Of a stretch of DNA of 64,000 nucleotides, positions 26,326 through 34,402 are shown piece after piece (position 1 is the first letter of the stretch; every line of letters begins with the position of its first letter). The notes beneath the pieces were generated by a model that was not told the DNA's origin, did not search any database, and was given only the letters and a program-made list of their open reading frames with translations. Origin of the DNA: Pseudomonas sp. DNDY-54. Its GTDB lineage: Bacteria; Pseudomonadota; Gammaproteobacteria; Pseudomonadales; Pseudomonadaceae. The position numbers and the translations under genes were made by a program. Location: assembly GCF_019880365.1 (NCBI RefSeq), contig NZ_CP082271.1, positions 2,356,001 to 2,420,000 on the forward strand. Direction: 5' to 3'.

Positions 26326-27540
26326 ATGCGTACCCTGAAGCCCTTGGCACTAGTCGTTGCCGCTGCGATATCGCCCCAAGCCTACGCCGAAGAGAACCTT
26401 GTGCTCATCGAACAAAGCGGAACCCGCCTTACAGCGGCAGCTACGCAAATGGGCGGTGTGGGTAATGAGGTCAGGCAGTTTCAGAACGGCACTGCTAACG
26501 AGGCTGAAGCGATTCAGGACAATGGATCGAACAACGCCATCACCCAATCGCAAAGTGCAGCATCAAATCTGGCTGTTGCCAGACAGTCCGAGGGCGCGGA
26601 TAACCTGATCCTCCAGTATCAAGCCGTTGGCTCTGATAATCAGACTGGCGCTTTTCAGAGAGACGGGACGTCCGGAAGCACTATCTCTTTTGGCCAGCAC
26701 GGTGACGCCAACTATGCCGCTGGAACGCAGTCGGACGTTCTCGATTCGGCCACATACGGCCTACAAGTCGGGTCGGATAATGATGTCTACAGCGTCCAGC
26801 TAATCAGCAGTGATGCACAGGGGGCTATACAACAACATGGCGACTCCAACTATGCATCCATAGGTCAGACCTTGAGCGCCAATGTAGAGGTCTATATATG
26901 GCAAGACGGCGAAGCCAACCAAACAACCATTTGGCAATTTAACGGGTATCAATCCAGTGCCACTAGCGAAGCTTTTGGTAATGGCAACGTTGTATCGATC
27001 ACCCAGAACGGTAGCGAGTTAAACGCAAACACAGAGGCATTTGGCGAGCGCAATACGGTCATGCTCACGCAATCCGGCTCGAATATGCAGGCGACGGGTG
27101 AGCAGCGCGGAGCCCACAATTCCATGTTGGTCACCCAATCAGGCAGCCGGCTCACCAGCGCCTCTCTGCAATCGGGCAATGACAACACGATCAGTGGAGC
27201 CCAAGCAGGCGACGATGTGGCAGCGGACATCGATCAACAAGGCGAAGGCAACGTCACTACGTACCTGCAAACGGGCTCCAGCATGGTAGTGACAGCAGAC
27301 GTAATGGGGCACGGCAACGACATCCTCGCCCATCAAATGGGCTCAGGCCACGTGTTGGAGCTGGCTCAGGATGGAGAAAGCAATCTGATCAACGCTACCC
27401 AGCTTGGTTCAATCAACAGGGGTGTGATCACACAGGTAGGTGCAGGCAACTCTGCTGAAACCGGTCAGTTTGGCTCAAACGATGCCGCCACCATTGCTCA
27501 AAGCGGTACAGGCAACTGGGCTGGGTTAACCCAGCGTTAA
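26326..27540 (+). CDS. Curlin-repeat (functional amyloid type) secreted protein
   Basis: 404 residues. A signal peptide (MRTLKPLALVVAAAISPQAYA) is followed by a protein built almost wholly of ~20-25-residue imperfect repeats rich in Gln, Asn, Gly and Ser with the curlin pattern Q-x-G-x2-N-x5-Q (for example QNGSELNANTEAFGERN and QSGSNMQATGEQRG). This is the amyloid-forming CsgA/CsgB repeat type, but much longer than E. coli CsgA (~150 residues). The ATG has TAGGAGA upstream. No csgE, csgF or csgG is in this window, so secretion would need machinery elsewhere. Confidence 0.85.
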   Translation: MRTLKPLALVVAAAISPQAYAEENLVLIEQSGTRLTAAATQMGGVGNEVRQFQNGTANEAEAIQDNGSNNAITQSQSAASNLAVARQSEGADNLILQYQAVGSDNQTGAFQRDGTSGSTISFGQHGDANYAAGTQSDVLDSATYGLQVGSDNDVYSVQLISSDAQGAIQQHGDSNYASIGQTLSANVEVYIWQDGEANQTTIWQFNGYQSSATSEAFGNGNVVSITQNGSELNANTEAFGERNTVMLTQSGSNMQATGEQRGAHNSMLVTQSGSRLTSASLQSGNDNTISGAQAGDDVAADIDQQGEGNVTTYLQTGSSMVVTADVMGHGNDILAHQMGSGHVLELAQDGESNLINATQLGSINRGVITQVGAGNSAETGQFGSNDAATIAQSGTGNWAGLTQR

Positions 27541-27774
27541 CGAGTCCGGCGCTACGGCCCGCGACCACTGAGGGCCAGCCCTTACAGACGTGGTTTCTGT
27601 CTTCGCCGGCGCCCAATTAGCCGATGTCGTTTCGGCACGGCCGAACATGCCGACCAACGATGTTGGCGTAACGAACACAGCGGGTAATAGCGAACCGGCG
27701 ATGAGCGAAACTCCTTCGTTCATCTACCGCTATTGTCATGCGAGCGCTTAACTTCTATTAGCCAATGCACCGAC

Positions 27775-28320
27775 ATGAAAACAAAAGAGCGAGACGAGCT
27801 GCTCCGGATTTTGAAAGAGCGCTTTGACAACTACACACACCGCCACCCGCATCTATCGTGGGCTGAGATCGAATCACGGATCGAAGGCAGGGCTGACGTA
27901 CTGCGCTCGCTCCATTTGATGGAGACGACCGGCGGAGAGCCGGACGTTGTCGTCCTCGGCTCGGAGGACGGCCTGATCACATTTTGCGATTGCTCGAAAG
28001 AAAGCCCAATCGGCCGAAGAAGCCTGTGTTACGACCGAGCGGCGCTGGATGAGCGCAAGGCGAACAAGCCTAAGGGCAGCGCCGTCGAGGCGGCAGCGGA
28101 TATGGGCATCGAGTTGATGGGCGAACAGCACTATCGCGCCCTGCAGTCATCCGGCGAGTTCGACGTCAAGACGTCGAGTTGGGTGCTGACCCCTGCGGAC
28201 ATCCGCACCCTCGGCGGCGCGCTGTTCTGTGATCGCCGCTATGGTGCCGTGTTCATCTACCACAACGGCGCACAGTCGTACTACGCAGCCAGGGGGTTTC
28301 GCGGACTGCTGCGGGTTTGA
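27775..28320 (+). CDS. DUF4256 family protein
   Basis: 181 residues. The conserved stretches (RFDNYTHRHPHLSW near residue 12, VLGSEDGLITFCDCSKESPIGRRSLCYDRAALDERK, and GGALFCDRRYGAVFIYHNGAQSYYAARGFRG at the end) match the uncharacterised DUF4256 family as I know it. No signal peptide or membrane span; probably cytoplasmic. The ATG at 27775 is preferred over a start 14 codons earlier for its family-like N-terminus. Function unknown. Confidence 0.8.
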   Translation: MKTKERDELLRILKERFDNYTHRHPHLSWAEIESRIEGRADVLRSLHLMETTGGEPDVVVLGSEDGLITFCDCSKESPIGRRSLCYDRAALDERKANKPKGSAVEAAADMGIELMGEQHYRALQSSGEFDVKTSSWVLTPADIRTLGGALFCDRRYGAVFIYHNGAQSYYAARGFRGLLRV

Positions 28321-28523
28321 TGGTGGCAGGCCCGCGCAAGACCGCCCAGGTTCAATGGGAACCTGCTAACGCGGCGGTGGATGCTACGGCTGCTAATTCA
28401 ACTCGCCCGTCGCTCGCGTTGAAGCCGCAAACCGTTGGTCCTAGCCGTTAGGGCACACCTCAAATCGACCGCGTTCGCCTCCCATGTCACGACTGTCTAT
28501 GCGCTGCCTCGAATGACCCATGT

Positions 28524-29000
28524 TCAAGCAAAACCAATCCAGCGACCCGCGATGAGGATCGAAAGCCAAAGAACGGCAGATGCGGCGGCCAGGATGCGAA
28601 CTCGTGAAGTGGGCTGGCCGGCTTCGATAGCGGTATCAAAACGTTCGCCGCGATGCTGGAGTGCGATGTTGCCGATTGCCAGCACTAGCAGTGCGGTTTT
28701 GCAGAGAAAGGCTGGATTCGCTGCATACTCCACCGGCTTGACTGAGAACAACCAAAGCCCCGTGACCACTGCGAGTGTGGCGCCCGCTGCCGCTGTGCGT
28801 ACGAGAAAGGGGCCAAGGACTGGCAGGTCCCGCCGATGTAATGAGCGCATAAGAAGCAGATCGAGCGGCAGGATCGAGCCAAGCAATAGCCCTACGCCAA
28901 GGATGTGAGTTGCGTTGACGACGAGATAGGCTATCCAGTGTTCCTGCAGGAAGACGGCACCTGGCCAGCCGGCAATCGACTGCAGGAAATGAGTCTTCAC
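28524..29000 (-). CDS. Small integral membrane protein (CopD/DUF6644-like)
   Basis: 158 residues with four hydrophobic segments and histidines near the membrane ends of the first two (EHWIAYLVVNATHILGVG), a pattern reminiscent of CopD-like or cytochrome b561-like membrane proteins. It starts 7 bp after the stop of the DUF6152 gene on the same strand, so the two are an operon, and both families are often seen near metal or redox proteins. Exact role unknown. Confidence 0.7.
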   Translation of the reverse strand: MKTHFLQSIAGWPGAVFLQEHWIAYLVVNATHILGVGLLLGSILPLDLLLMRSLHRRDLPVLGPFLVRTAAAGATLAVVTGLWLFSVKPVEYAANPAFLCKTALLVLAIGNIALQHRGERFDTAIEAGQPTSRVRILAAASAVLWLSILIAGRWIGFA

Positions 29001-29007
29001 CCTCTCG

Positions 29008-29445
29008 TCATTCCTCGATGCGCTCCGGATACATGTCGTACTGCTTGCCGCCGACCGTAATGCGCACGGCTTTCATATGCGCTTCGTTCGGCTCTTTGGT
29101 GCGGTTGCCGAGTACGGTGATGTCATCCCCGACCTTGGCGGTATCACCGGCGAAACCTGAACGCTTCGTCTGGTTTGGGTTTCCCAGATCTACTTGCCAT
29201 ATACGGCCGTCCTCGGCCTTTACACGCAAGGCCGGATGAGGGGGTGCCATCGAGATTTCGTCAATTGTGCCCTTTAGCTCTGATTGCTCTTCCTCCGCCC
29301 AGGCCCAGCCGTGGTGAGCGAAGGTCTGCGCTGCAAACAGCGCGATAGCGGTGACGCAAAGTGTTAAGACCATACGACGCGCAGCATCGCGCTCCGTGAT
29401 AACGATCGCTCGGGCGGCTGTTCGGCTTTCGCGTGAAATCGACAT
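29008..29445 (-). CDS. DUF6152-family exported protein
   Basis: About 145 residues. A hydrophobic N-terminal segment (VLTLCVTAIALFAAQTFA) ends directly before His-His-Gly-Trp, the hallmark of DUF6152 proteins, followed by a small beta-barrel-like domain (GTIDEISMAPPHPALRVKAEDGRIWQVDLG). It is probably periplasmic, with the paired His as a possible metal site. I chose the ATG at 29445 because AGGAG lies 7 bp before it; an ATG at 29451 is equally in frame. Operon with the membrane protein downstream. Confidence 0.75.
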   Translation of the reverse strand: MSISRESRTAARAIVITERDAARRMVLTLCVTAIALFAAQTFAHHGWAWAEEEQSELKGTIDEISMAPPHPALRVKAEDGRIWQVDLGNPNQTKRSGFAGDTAKVGDDITVLGNRTKEPNEAHMKAVRITVGGKQYDMYPERIEE

Positions 29446-29712
29446 AATCATGCTCCTCAGCGAGTAATGATTGAGGGTTCGACACATCGAATGCAGCTCT
29501 CCGTTTTTAATCACAACAGACGCAGTGCCTACCGCCCCTAATAATGTGTAGCAGCTACTTCGACCTTCCGCCTCAGCCAAAGCAGCCAGCCGCCGGGCCA
29601 GCGATAAGCCACGAGCAGACGCTAGCCGTACTCGGTTCGGCGAGTGCGGTAGGTCGTTGCTGTTGCGAACGGCTCAATGAAGTAGCAGCGCCCTTCCGCT
29701 TACAGGCAAACG

Positions 29713-31005
29713 CTATCCGCGACTGGGATCCCAGCGCCTGAACAGCACGCTGGCATTGACGCCGCCGAATCCGAACCCATTCGACAGGGCGTACTCGATC
29801 GGCATCTTCCGCGCGCTCAGGGCCACCAGATCGAGTCCTTCCGCTGCCTCGTCGGGGTTATCCAGGTTCAGCGTCGGCGGCACGATCTGGTCGCGTAACG
29901 CCAGAACAGTAAAGATGGCTTCGAGACCGCCGGCAGCGCCCAACAGGTGGCCGGTACTGGACTTGGTCGAGGTGATGGCGACACCTGAACCCGCCCCGAA
30001 CAACGAGCGGATGGCTGCCAGTTCGCCGCGGTCGCCAACCTGAGTGGAGGTCGCATGGGCGTTGATGTGTTGGATCTCATGGGAGGAAACGCCACCCTGC
30101 TTGAGCGCCTGCTCCATCGCCCGTCGCGCACCGTTTCCATCGGCAGGGCCGGCTGTCAGGTGATAGGCATCGGCACTCGTACCGTAGCCGACCAGCTCGG
30201 CCAAAGGTTGCGCGCCGCGAGCTAGCGCGTGCTCGAGCGATTCGATAACCAGCAGGCCCGCGCCCTCGGCCATGACGAAGCCCTCCCGGTCACGGTCGAA
30301 CGGACGAGACGCCTGCTGCGGCCAGTCATTAAATCCTGTTGAAAGTGCACGTGCCGCCGCAAAACTCCCCAAGGTGACACGGTGAATCGCTGCCTCGGTC
30401 CCGCCGCAGATGGCGATGTCCGCTTCACCACTCCGAATCAGTCGGGCCGCATCACCAATCGCTTGCACGCCCGCGGCGCAGGCCGTTACAGGCGCGCCGA
30501 GCGGACCCTTGAAACCATGCTGTATGGAGATGTGCCCGGCTGCCATGTTGGCTAGAAACGACGGCGCCGTGAACGGCGAAAGCCGGCGTGGTCCCCGATT
30601 GTCGGTGGTGCGCACGGCCTCGGCGATGGCATCGAACCCACCGACGCCCGAGGCGATGATGGTCGCGGTTCGCTGCTGCCCCGCCTCATCGGCCGGATGC
30701 CAGCCTGCTTGCCCAAGCGCCTCCTGCGCCGCGACCAGGGCGAACTCGATGAAACGATCCATCTTCTTGCGGTCCTTTGCAGCGATGTAGCGGTCCGGGT
30801 CATAGCCCGCCTCGCTATCCTCCGCCACGCTTGGCACGCGCCCTGCGATGCTGCACCCGGTTCCCTCTGACAGATCCTCAGGCAGTGCCCGAATACCCGA
30901 TTGGCCAGCCAACAGACGAGACCACGCGGCTTGCGTCCCACAGCCCAGCGGGCCTACAAGCCCAGTTCCCGTGACGACGACACGGACAGCATTCCTAACA
31001 CTCAT
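29713..31005 (-). CDS. Beta-ketoacyl-ACP synthase II (FabF-like)
   Basis: 430 residues, the usual KAS II length. The Cys-His-His catalytic set is complete: Cys176 in VTACAAGVQ, His317 in NAHATSTQVGD and His353 in SSTGHLLGAAG. It extends acyl chains by decarboxylative condensation with malonyl-ACP. It is not in a fab cluster here; instead it sits 117 bp downstream of a PaaI-type thioesterase on the same strand, and both appear to be controlled by the nearby TetR regulator. So it is likely a second, specialised KAS II paralogue. Confidence 0.92.
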   Translation of the reverse strand: MSVRNAVRVVVTGTGLVGPLGCGTQAAWSRLLAGQSGIRALPEDLSEGTGCSIAGRVPSVAEDSEAGYDPDRYIAAKDRKKMDRFIEFALVAAQEALGQAGWHPADEAGQQRTATIIASGVGGFDAIAEAVRTTDNRGPRRLSPFTAPSFLANMAAGHISIQHGFKGPLGAPVTACAAGVQAIGDAARLIRSGEADIAICGGTEAAIHRVTLGSFAAARALSTGFNDWPQQASRPFDRDREGFVMAEGAGLLVIESLEHALARGAQPLAELVGYGTSADAYHLTAGPADGNGARRAMEQALKQGGVSSHEIQHINAHATSTQVGDRGELAAIRSLFGAGSGVAITSTKSSTGHLLGAAGGLEAIFTVLALRDQIVPPTLNLDNPDEAAEGLDLVALSARKMPIEYALSNGFGFGGVNASVLFRRWDPSRG

Positions 31006-31121
31006 ATCAAACCTCGTCTCTTTGATGACCGAGACACGGTCAGAGGCCCCGTCTCGCGGCCTTGAGGGTGCTTACGTGTTCGTAAGCACTAACGTTCCAT
31101 CAGCGCCGCGAGCGGTTAACC

Positions 31122-31661
31122 TCACGCGCCGGCCCCAAGAATCAAGCAGCTAGTCGAGCCGATGGCATAGAGTCGATCGTCCACGTCGTACAGCCGACCC
31201 TCGGCCACCGCAGTCGAGCGTCCGACATGCACGACCCGCCCCTCTGCACGCACCGGTCCGACGCCGGCACGCAGCGCGCGGATGTAGGTAGTGCGCAGAT
31301 CTGTCGTCGTGTAGCCCTGCCCCGCTTCCAATCGGGTATGCACGGCACATCCCATGCAGGAGTCGAGCAACGTCGCGGCATACCCGCCGTGTACGCTTCC
31401 CAGCGGGTTGTAGTGGCGGTCATCAGGTGTGCCCTGAAAGACGAAGTAGCCTGGCGCCCACTCCACCGGTACAAAATCCAGCAGGTCGCCCATGGGCGGG
31501 CGCGGCAGTTCACCCCGGCCGATCGCATCGAAGAAATCCAGCGGGGCCATCCCCAGCGCCTTGCTCCGCGGCACGGTGCCGACAGGTCCCATTCGGGCAC
31601 GCATGGCTTCTTCGGTATCGAGCCAGGCGGCTAACCGAGCTTCACGGTCTGCGTAGTTCAT
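31122..31661 (-). CDS. PaaI family hotdog-fold thioesterase
   Basis: 179 residues of a hotdog thioesterase: the HGGYAATLLDSCMGCAVH helix with the conserved His-Gly-Gly-x-x-Ala-Thr-Leu-Leu-Asp motif, then TTTDLRTTYIRALRAG and a final GRSTAVAEGRLYD strand. It hydrolyses acyl-CoA or acyl-ACP. It carries a ~35-residue N-terminal extension. First gene of a probable pair with the FabF-like synthase; a putative TetR operator lies 58 bp upstream of its start. Confidence 0.88.
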   Translation of the reverse strand: MNYADREARLAAWLDTEEAMRARMGPVGTVPRSKALGMAPLDFFDAIGRGELPRPPMGDLLDFVPVEWAPGYFVFQGTPDDRHYNPLGSVHGGYAATLLDSCMGCAVHTRLEAGQGYTTTDLRTTYIRALRAGVGPVRAEGRVVHVGRSTAVAEGRLYDVDDRLYAIGSTSCLILGAGA

Positions 31662-32119
31662 AACGATCCTCTACTGTCGGCAGTTATAAGCGCATTAGAT
31701 TATGGCCAGCATATAAAACATATGATGCCTATCATGTAAAGGACTGAGCCGCGTACGGATCGGCTGCGCCACCGCAACGACGACGGCAACGAAGGGTTAT
31801 GGGCTCAGCCTGTCAAAAGTCGTGCAGTGAGAACTGGCGCCTGGTGGTGCGGGTGCACGCCGTGCCGCCTGGCATCACGCGCATCAACTATTGAAGCGCA
31901 GCAGGGCCGGCAGAGCAGTTGCCAGCGCAATGGGGTGATTGAGGTCTGGAGATTGAAGTGGTGGAGGACGCAGCGTTGCACGGTTGCACGGTTGCGCGAG
32001 TCCGTTACCTTCCCCTCATTACCGGATGCCAAGAAGTGGAACCGAATGGTGGCAGCACGCGCAGCGCTCGGACCGATCCTGTCGCATGCTCAGGTGGCAC
32101 TCCCGCTATCGAAGCGAGT
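31662..32119. other. Intergenic between thioesterase and TetR regulator
   Basis: 458 bp. AT-rich near 31690-31745, where the thioesterase promoter and a putative operator lie; nothing recognisable in the remaining ~370 bp. Confidence 0.5.
31719..31736. promoter_or_regulatory. Putative TetR operator, site 1 (thioesterase/FabF promoter)
   Basis: CATATGATGCCTATCATG, matching CATATGnTGCCnnTCATG found also at 32704-32721 just upstream of the TetR gene. Located 58-75 bp upstream of the thioesterase start, inside an AT-rich promoter-like stretch. Confidence 0.6.
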
Positions 32120-32686
32120 TTAGTTTTCGGGCAGATCGGCGTCGATGAGCCTAAGCAGGCTGGCGCGGGTTTCATCGAGCAGGCGATCCGACAAGCCCGG
32201 GTCAACCACGCTGCGCGACAGCAATAACGCGCCAACCAGGGCACTGAGGATAAGTGCCGCATCCTGGTTGCCATCGATGTGATCGCTGATCTGATCGAGC
32301 CGTTGGTTCACCGCCTCGTCGGTGACTGGGCTGGCCTGCCCCCGCCGGCCCAACTCGGCAGAGATGGTGGGAAACACGCACCCCTTCGCCGGCTCGGCTC
32401 TATGGGTCTTGGATAGGTAACGGCCTATGAAGGTCTCCAAGGGTTGGTCGCCACCCAGGCTGGTGGGCGTGACCGCATCGAGCTCGATCGCGCAATGACG
32501 CAGGGCTTCCTCCACCAGGTCATCCTTGGATTGGAAATGGGCATAGAACCCACCGTGCGTGAGGTTCAACGCCTTCATCAGCGTCGGCACGCTGGTCGCG
32601 CTCACACCGTCGCGACGAAAGCGGCGCGCGGCCTCTTCAACGATGCGCTGGCGAGTCTGAGCCTTGTGATCTTCGGAATACCGCAT
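32120..32686 (-). CDS. TetR family repressor
   Basis: 188 residues: N-terminal helix-turn-helix RQRIVEEAARRFRRDGVSATSVPTLMKALNLTHGGFYAHFQSKDDLVEEAL with the standard GGFYAHFxSKDxL end of the TetR DNA-binding domain, and a C-terminal helical ligand domain containing Cys in KGCVFPTISAELG. It closely fits the AcrR/NemR-like subgroup. An 18-bp sequence shared with the upstream region of the thioesterase gene lies 18-35 bp upstream of its own start, implying autoregulation and repression of the thioesterase/FabF pair. Confidence 0.9.
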   Translation of the reverse strand: MRYSEDHKAQTRQRIVEEAARRFRRDGVSATSVPTLMKALNLTHGGFYAHFQSKDDLVEEALRHCAIELDAVTPTSLGGDQPLETFIGRYLSKTHRAEPAKGCVFPTISAELGRRGQASPVTDEAVNQRLDQISDHIDGNQDAALILSALVGALLLSRSVVDPGLSDRLLDETRASLLRLIDADLPEN

Positions 32687-32703
32687 GGTCGGCCTCGGTA
32701 ATT

Positions 32704-32721
32704 CATATGTTGCCCGTCATG
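32704..32721. promoter_or_regulatory. Putative TetR operator, site 2 (autoregulatory)
   Basis: CATATGTTGCCCGTCATG, 15 of 18 positions identical to site 1 at 31719, immediately upstream of the TetR start codon. Confidence 0.6.
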
Positions 32722-32909
32722 CTACGCCTCTGACCTGATTCGGCAAGCCGCCGCACAAGCGCACATCAAGGTGATGTCCCAGAGTACCGGCAGGAATCTA
32801 CTTGGCCGGTTCGTGAGGCCACTAAGCTTGCCGGCGCGGCAAGTCGTCATGCCACACCAGCCTGCTAGACTGCCCGCCTCTCCCCCGAAAACAAGAAGAG
32901 AGCGTCCGC

Positions 32910-33149
32910 GTGACAGTCGCCCATTCGCTGCATCCCACCGTTTTCAATGAAAAGATCGCTGAAGCGCGGCCGGTCCGTATCGATCTGATTTCGTGTTCCC
33001 GGCCAGTCGCCGCTTGCGCCCTGGACGGCTTGATTGCCCGCGCGGACGCGGCCAGGATCGCTGGCAGTAAACAAGGCATGGGCGGCGCGCGGGCATGCCC
33101 GGCTCTGCGATGCGAGCTTGATCATCATGACGCGAGGTATCGCACATGA
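32910..33149 (+). CDS. Possible small hypothetical protein coupled to the hydrolase gene
   Basis: 79 residues from a GTG start with an AGAAGAGAG ribosome-site-like stretch upstream. The stop overlaps the ATG of the next gene by 4 bp (ATGA), the usual sign of translational coupling, which is the main reason to list it. No recognisable domain; the C-terminal half is rich in Arg, Ala and Cys and may be non-coding. Doubtful. Confidence 0.3.
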   Translation: MTVAHSLHPTVFNEKIAEARPVRIDLISCSRPVAACALDGLIARADAARIAGSKQGMGGARACPALRCELDHHDARYRT

Positions 33150-34027
33150 CGGGCACCGATGGCATCGCGCTGGATACGTGGTGCGCCAGCGCTCGCGAGT
33201 TTGCTTTCGGCAATAAGCGCATTCGCTACTGGACGGCCGGCGAAGGCGAGCCGCTGCTGCTGATCCATGGTTTTCCCACCGCCAGTTGGGACTGGAATAA
33301 GGTCTGGCAGCCGCTTGCTGCGCGCTATCGGCTGGTTGCCTGCGACATGCTCGGCTTCGGCTATTCAGCCAAGCCGCGCGGGCACGCCTACAGTCTGATC
33401 GAGCAGGCCGATCTGCAGCATGCAGTCTTGCGAGAGCTCGGAATCGACGGTGCGATCCATGTGCTGGCTCATAATTATGGCGACAGCGTCGCTCAGGAGT
33501 TGCTGGCGCGGCACTGCGAAGGGCGCATCGCGCTAGCCAGCTGCGTATTCCTTAATGGCGGGCTATTCCCTGAAACACATCATCCGGTACGGGTACAGAA
33601 ACTGTTGCTCGGGCCCTTCGGCTCCGTGCTGGGCAGGCTGTTCTCGCGGCGCTCTCTAGGGAAGACCTTCGGACGGGTGTTCGGTGCGCAGACACAGCCG
33701 AGTGAATCCGAGCTGGACGATTACTGGCGACTGATCGCCGAAAACAATGGACCTGCGGTCATGCACCGCCTGATCCGCTACATGCCAGAGCGGGTCGCAC
33801 AACGCGAGCGCTGGGTTACGGCCATGCAGCGCTGCAGTGTGCCGCTGCGGGTGATCGACGGCGCGGCCGATCCGATCTCTGGCGCACACATGGTGGCCCG
33901 CTACCGCGAGCTCATTCCGGCACCAGACACCGTGCTACTGGAGGGCATCGGTCACTACCCGCAGGTCGAGGCCCCGGAGCGGGTACTCGAACACTATTTC
34001 GATTTTCGCGCGCGCCTTGCGTCTTGA
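33146..34027 (+). CDS. MEST-type alpha/beta hydrolase with altered nucleophile
   Basis: 293 residues of the alpha/beta hydrolase fold: oxyanion region LLLIHGFPTASWDW, the CDMLGFGYSAKP loop, and a late acid/His pair (DGAADPISG, GHYPQVEAPE). The nucleophile elbow reads AHNYGDSVAQELL. In the MEST-like group, related to haloalkane dehalogenases, this is normally His-Asp-Tyr-Gly-Asp with Asp as nucleophile; here it is Asn (residue ~110, codon AAT). Either activity is lost or changed, or another residue acts. Function unknown. Confidence 0.8.
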   Translation: MTGTDGIALDTWCASAREFAFGNKRIRYWTAGEGEPLLLIHGFPTASWDWNKVWQPLAARYRLVACDMLGFGYSAKPRGHAYSLIEQADLQHAVLRELGIDGAIHVLAHNYGDSVAQELLARHCEGRIALASCVFLNGGLFPETHHPVRVQKLLLGPFGSVLGRLFSRRSLGKTFGRVFGAQTQPSESELDDYWRLIAENNGPAVMHRLIRYMPERVAQRERWVTAMQRCSVPLRVIDGAADPISGAHMVARYRELIPAPDTVLLEGIGHYPQVEAPERVLEHYFDFRARLAS

Positions 34028-34258
34028 GAGCTGGGCCGTTGAATCGACGGCGCTTTAATCCGTTTTTCTGCGGCTGCTAGGTCAGGCGTTGCGTCGAGCA
34101 GTGAGCCCAACCTCAAACCCCATGCAGTTATTGATCCGCCGATTTCGTCCCACCTGCGTCGACGGCGGCCCAGACCGACGCCGCGAACTGCGCCAATTGA
34201 GTTCGCTGTCTGGTGCTTGGCTAGCACGAGGTCGTCGAAGAGCAGTTCGTTGACGATT

Positions 34259-34299
34259 GCCTGGCAGACGGTACGTCTGAAACGCACCGTCTGCCAGGC
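34259..34299. terminator. Long perfect hairpin
   Basis: Perfect 14-bp stem (GCCTGGCAGACGGT with ACCGTCTGCCAGGC), 13-base loop. No T-run on either side; could terminate the hydrolase transcript or be a repeat-type palindrome. Confidence 0.5.
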
Positions 34300-34327
34300 T
34301 GAAACAAGCCGCCACCCCATCACTAAA

Positions 34328-34357
34328 AAGCCCGAACGGGGTGAACCATTCGGGCTT
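34328..34357 (-). terminator. Rho-independent terminator of the HrpF-like gene
   Basis: AAGCCCGAA / TTCGGGCTT stem followed by TTTTT on the minus strand, about 46 bp after the stop of the large minus-strand gene. Confidence 0.8.
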
Positions 34358-34402
34358 CCTTGACAGCCCAACCCGCAGGCTCGGCCTAGGCGCTCAGCCA
34401 GA

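Larger units (their letters stand above)
34028..34402. other. Intergenic between convergent genes
   Basis: 375 bp holding two hairpins (34259-34299 and 34328-34357); no gene seen. Confidence 0.5.
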
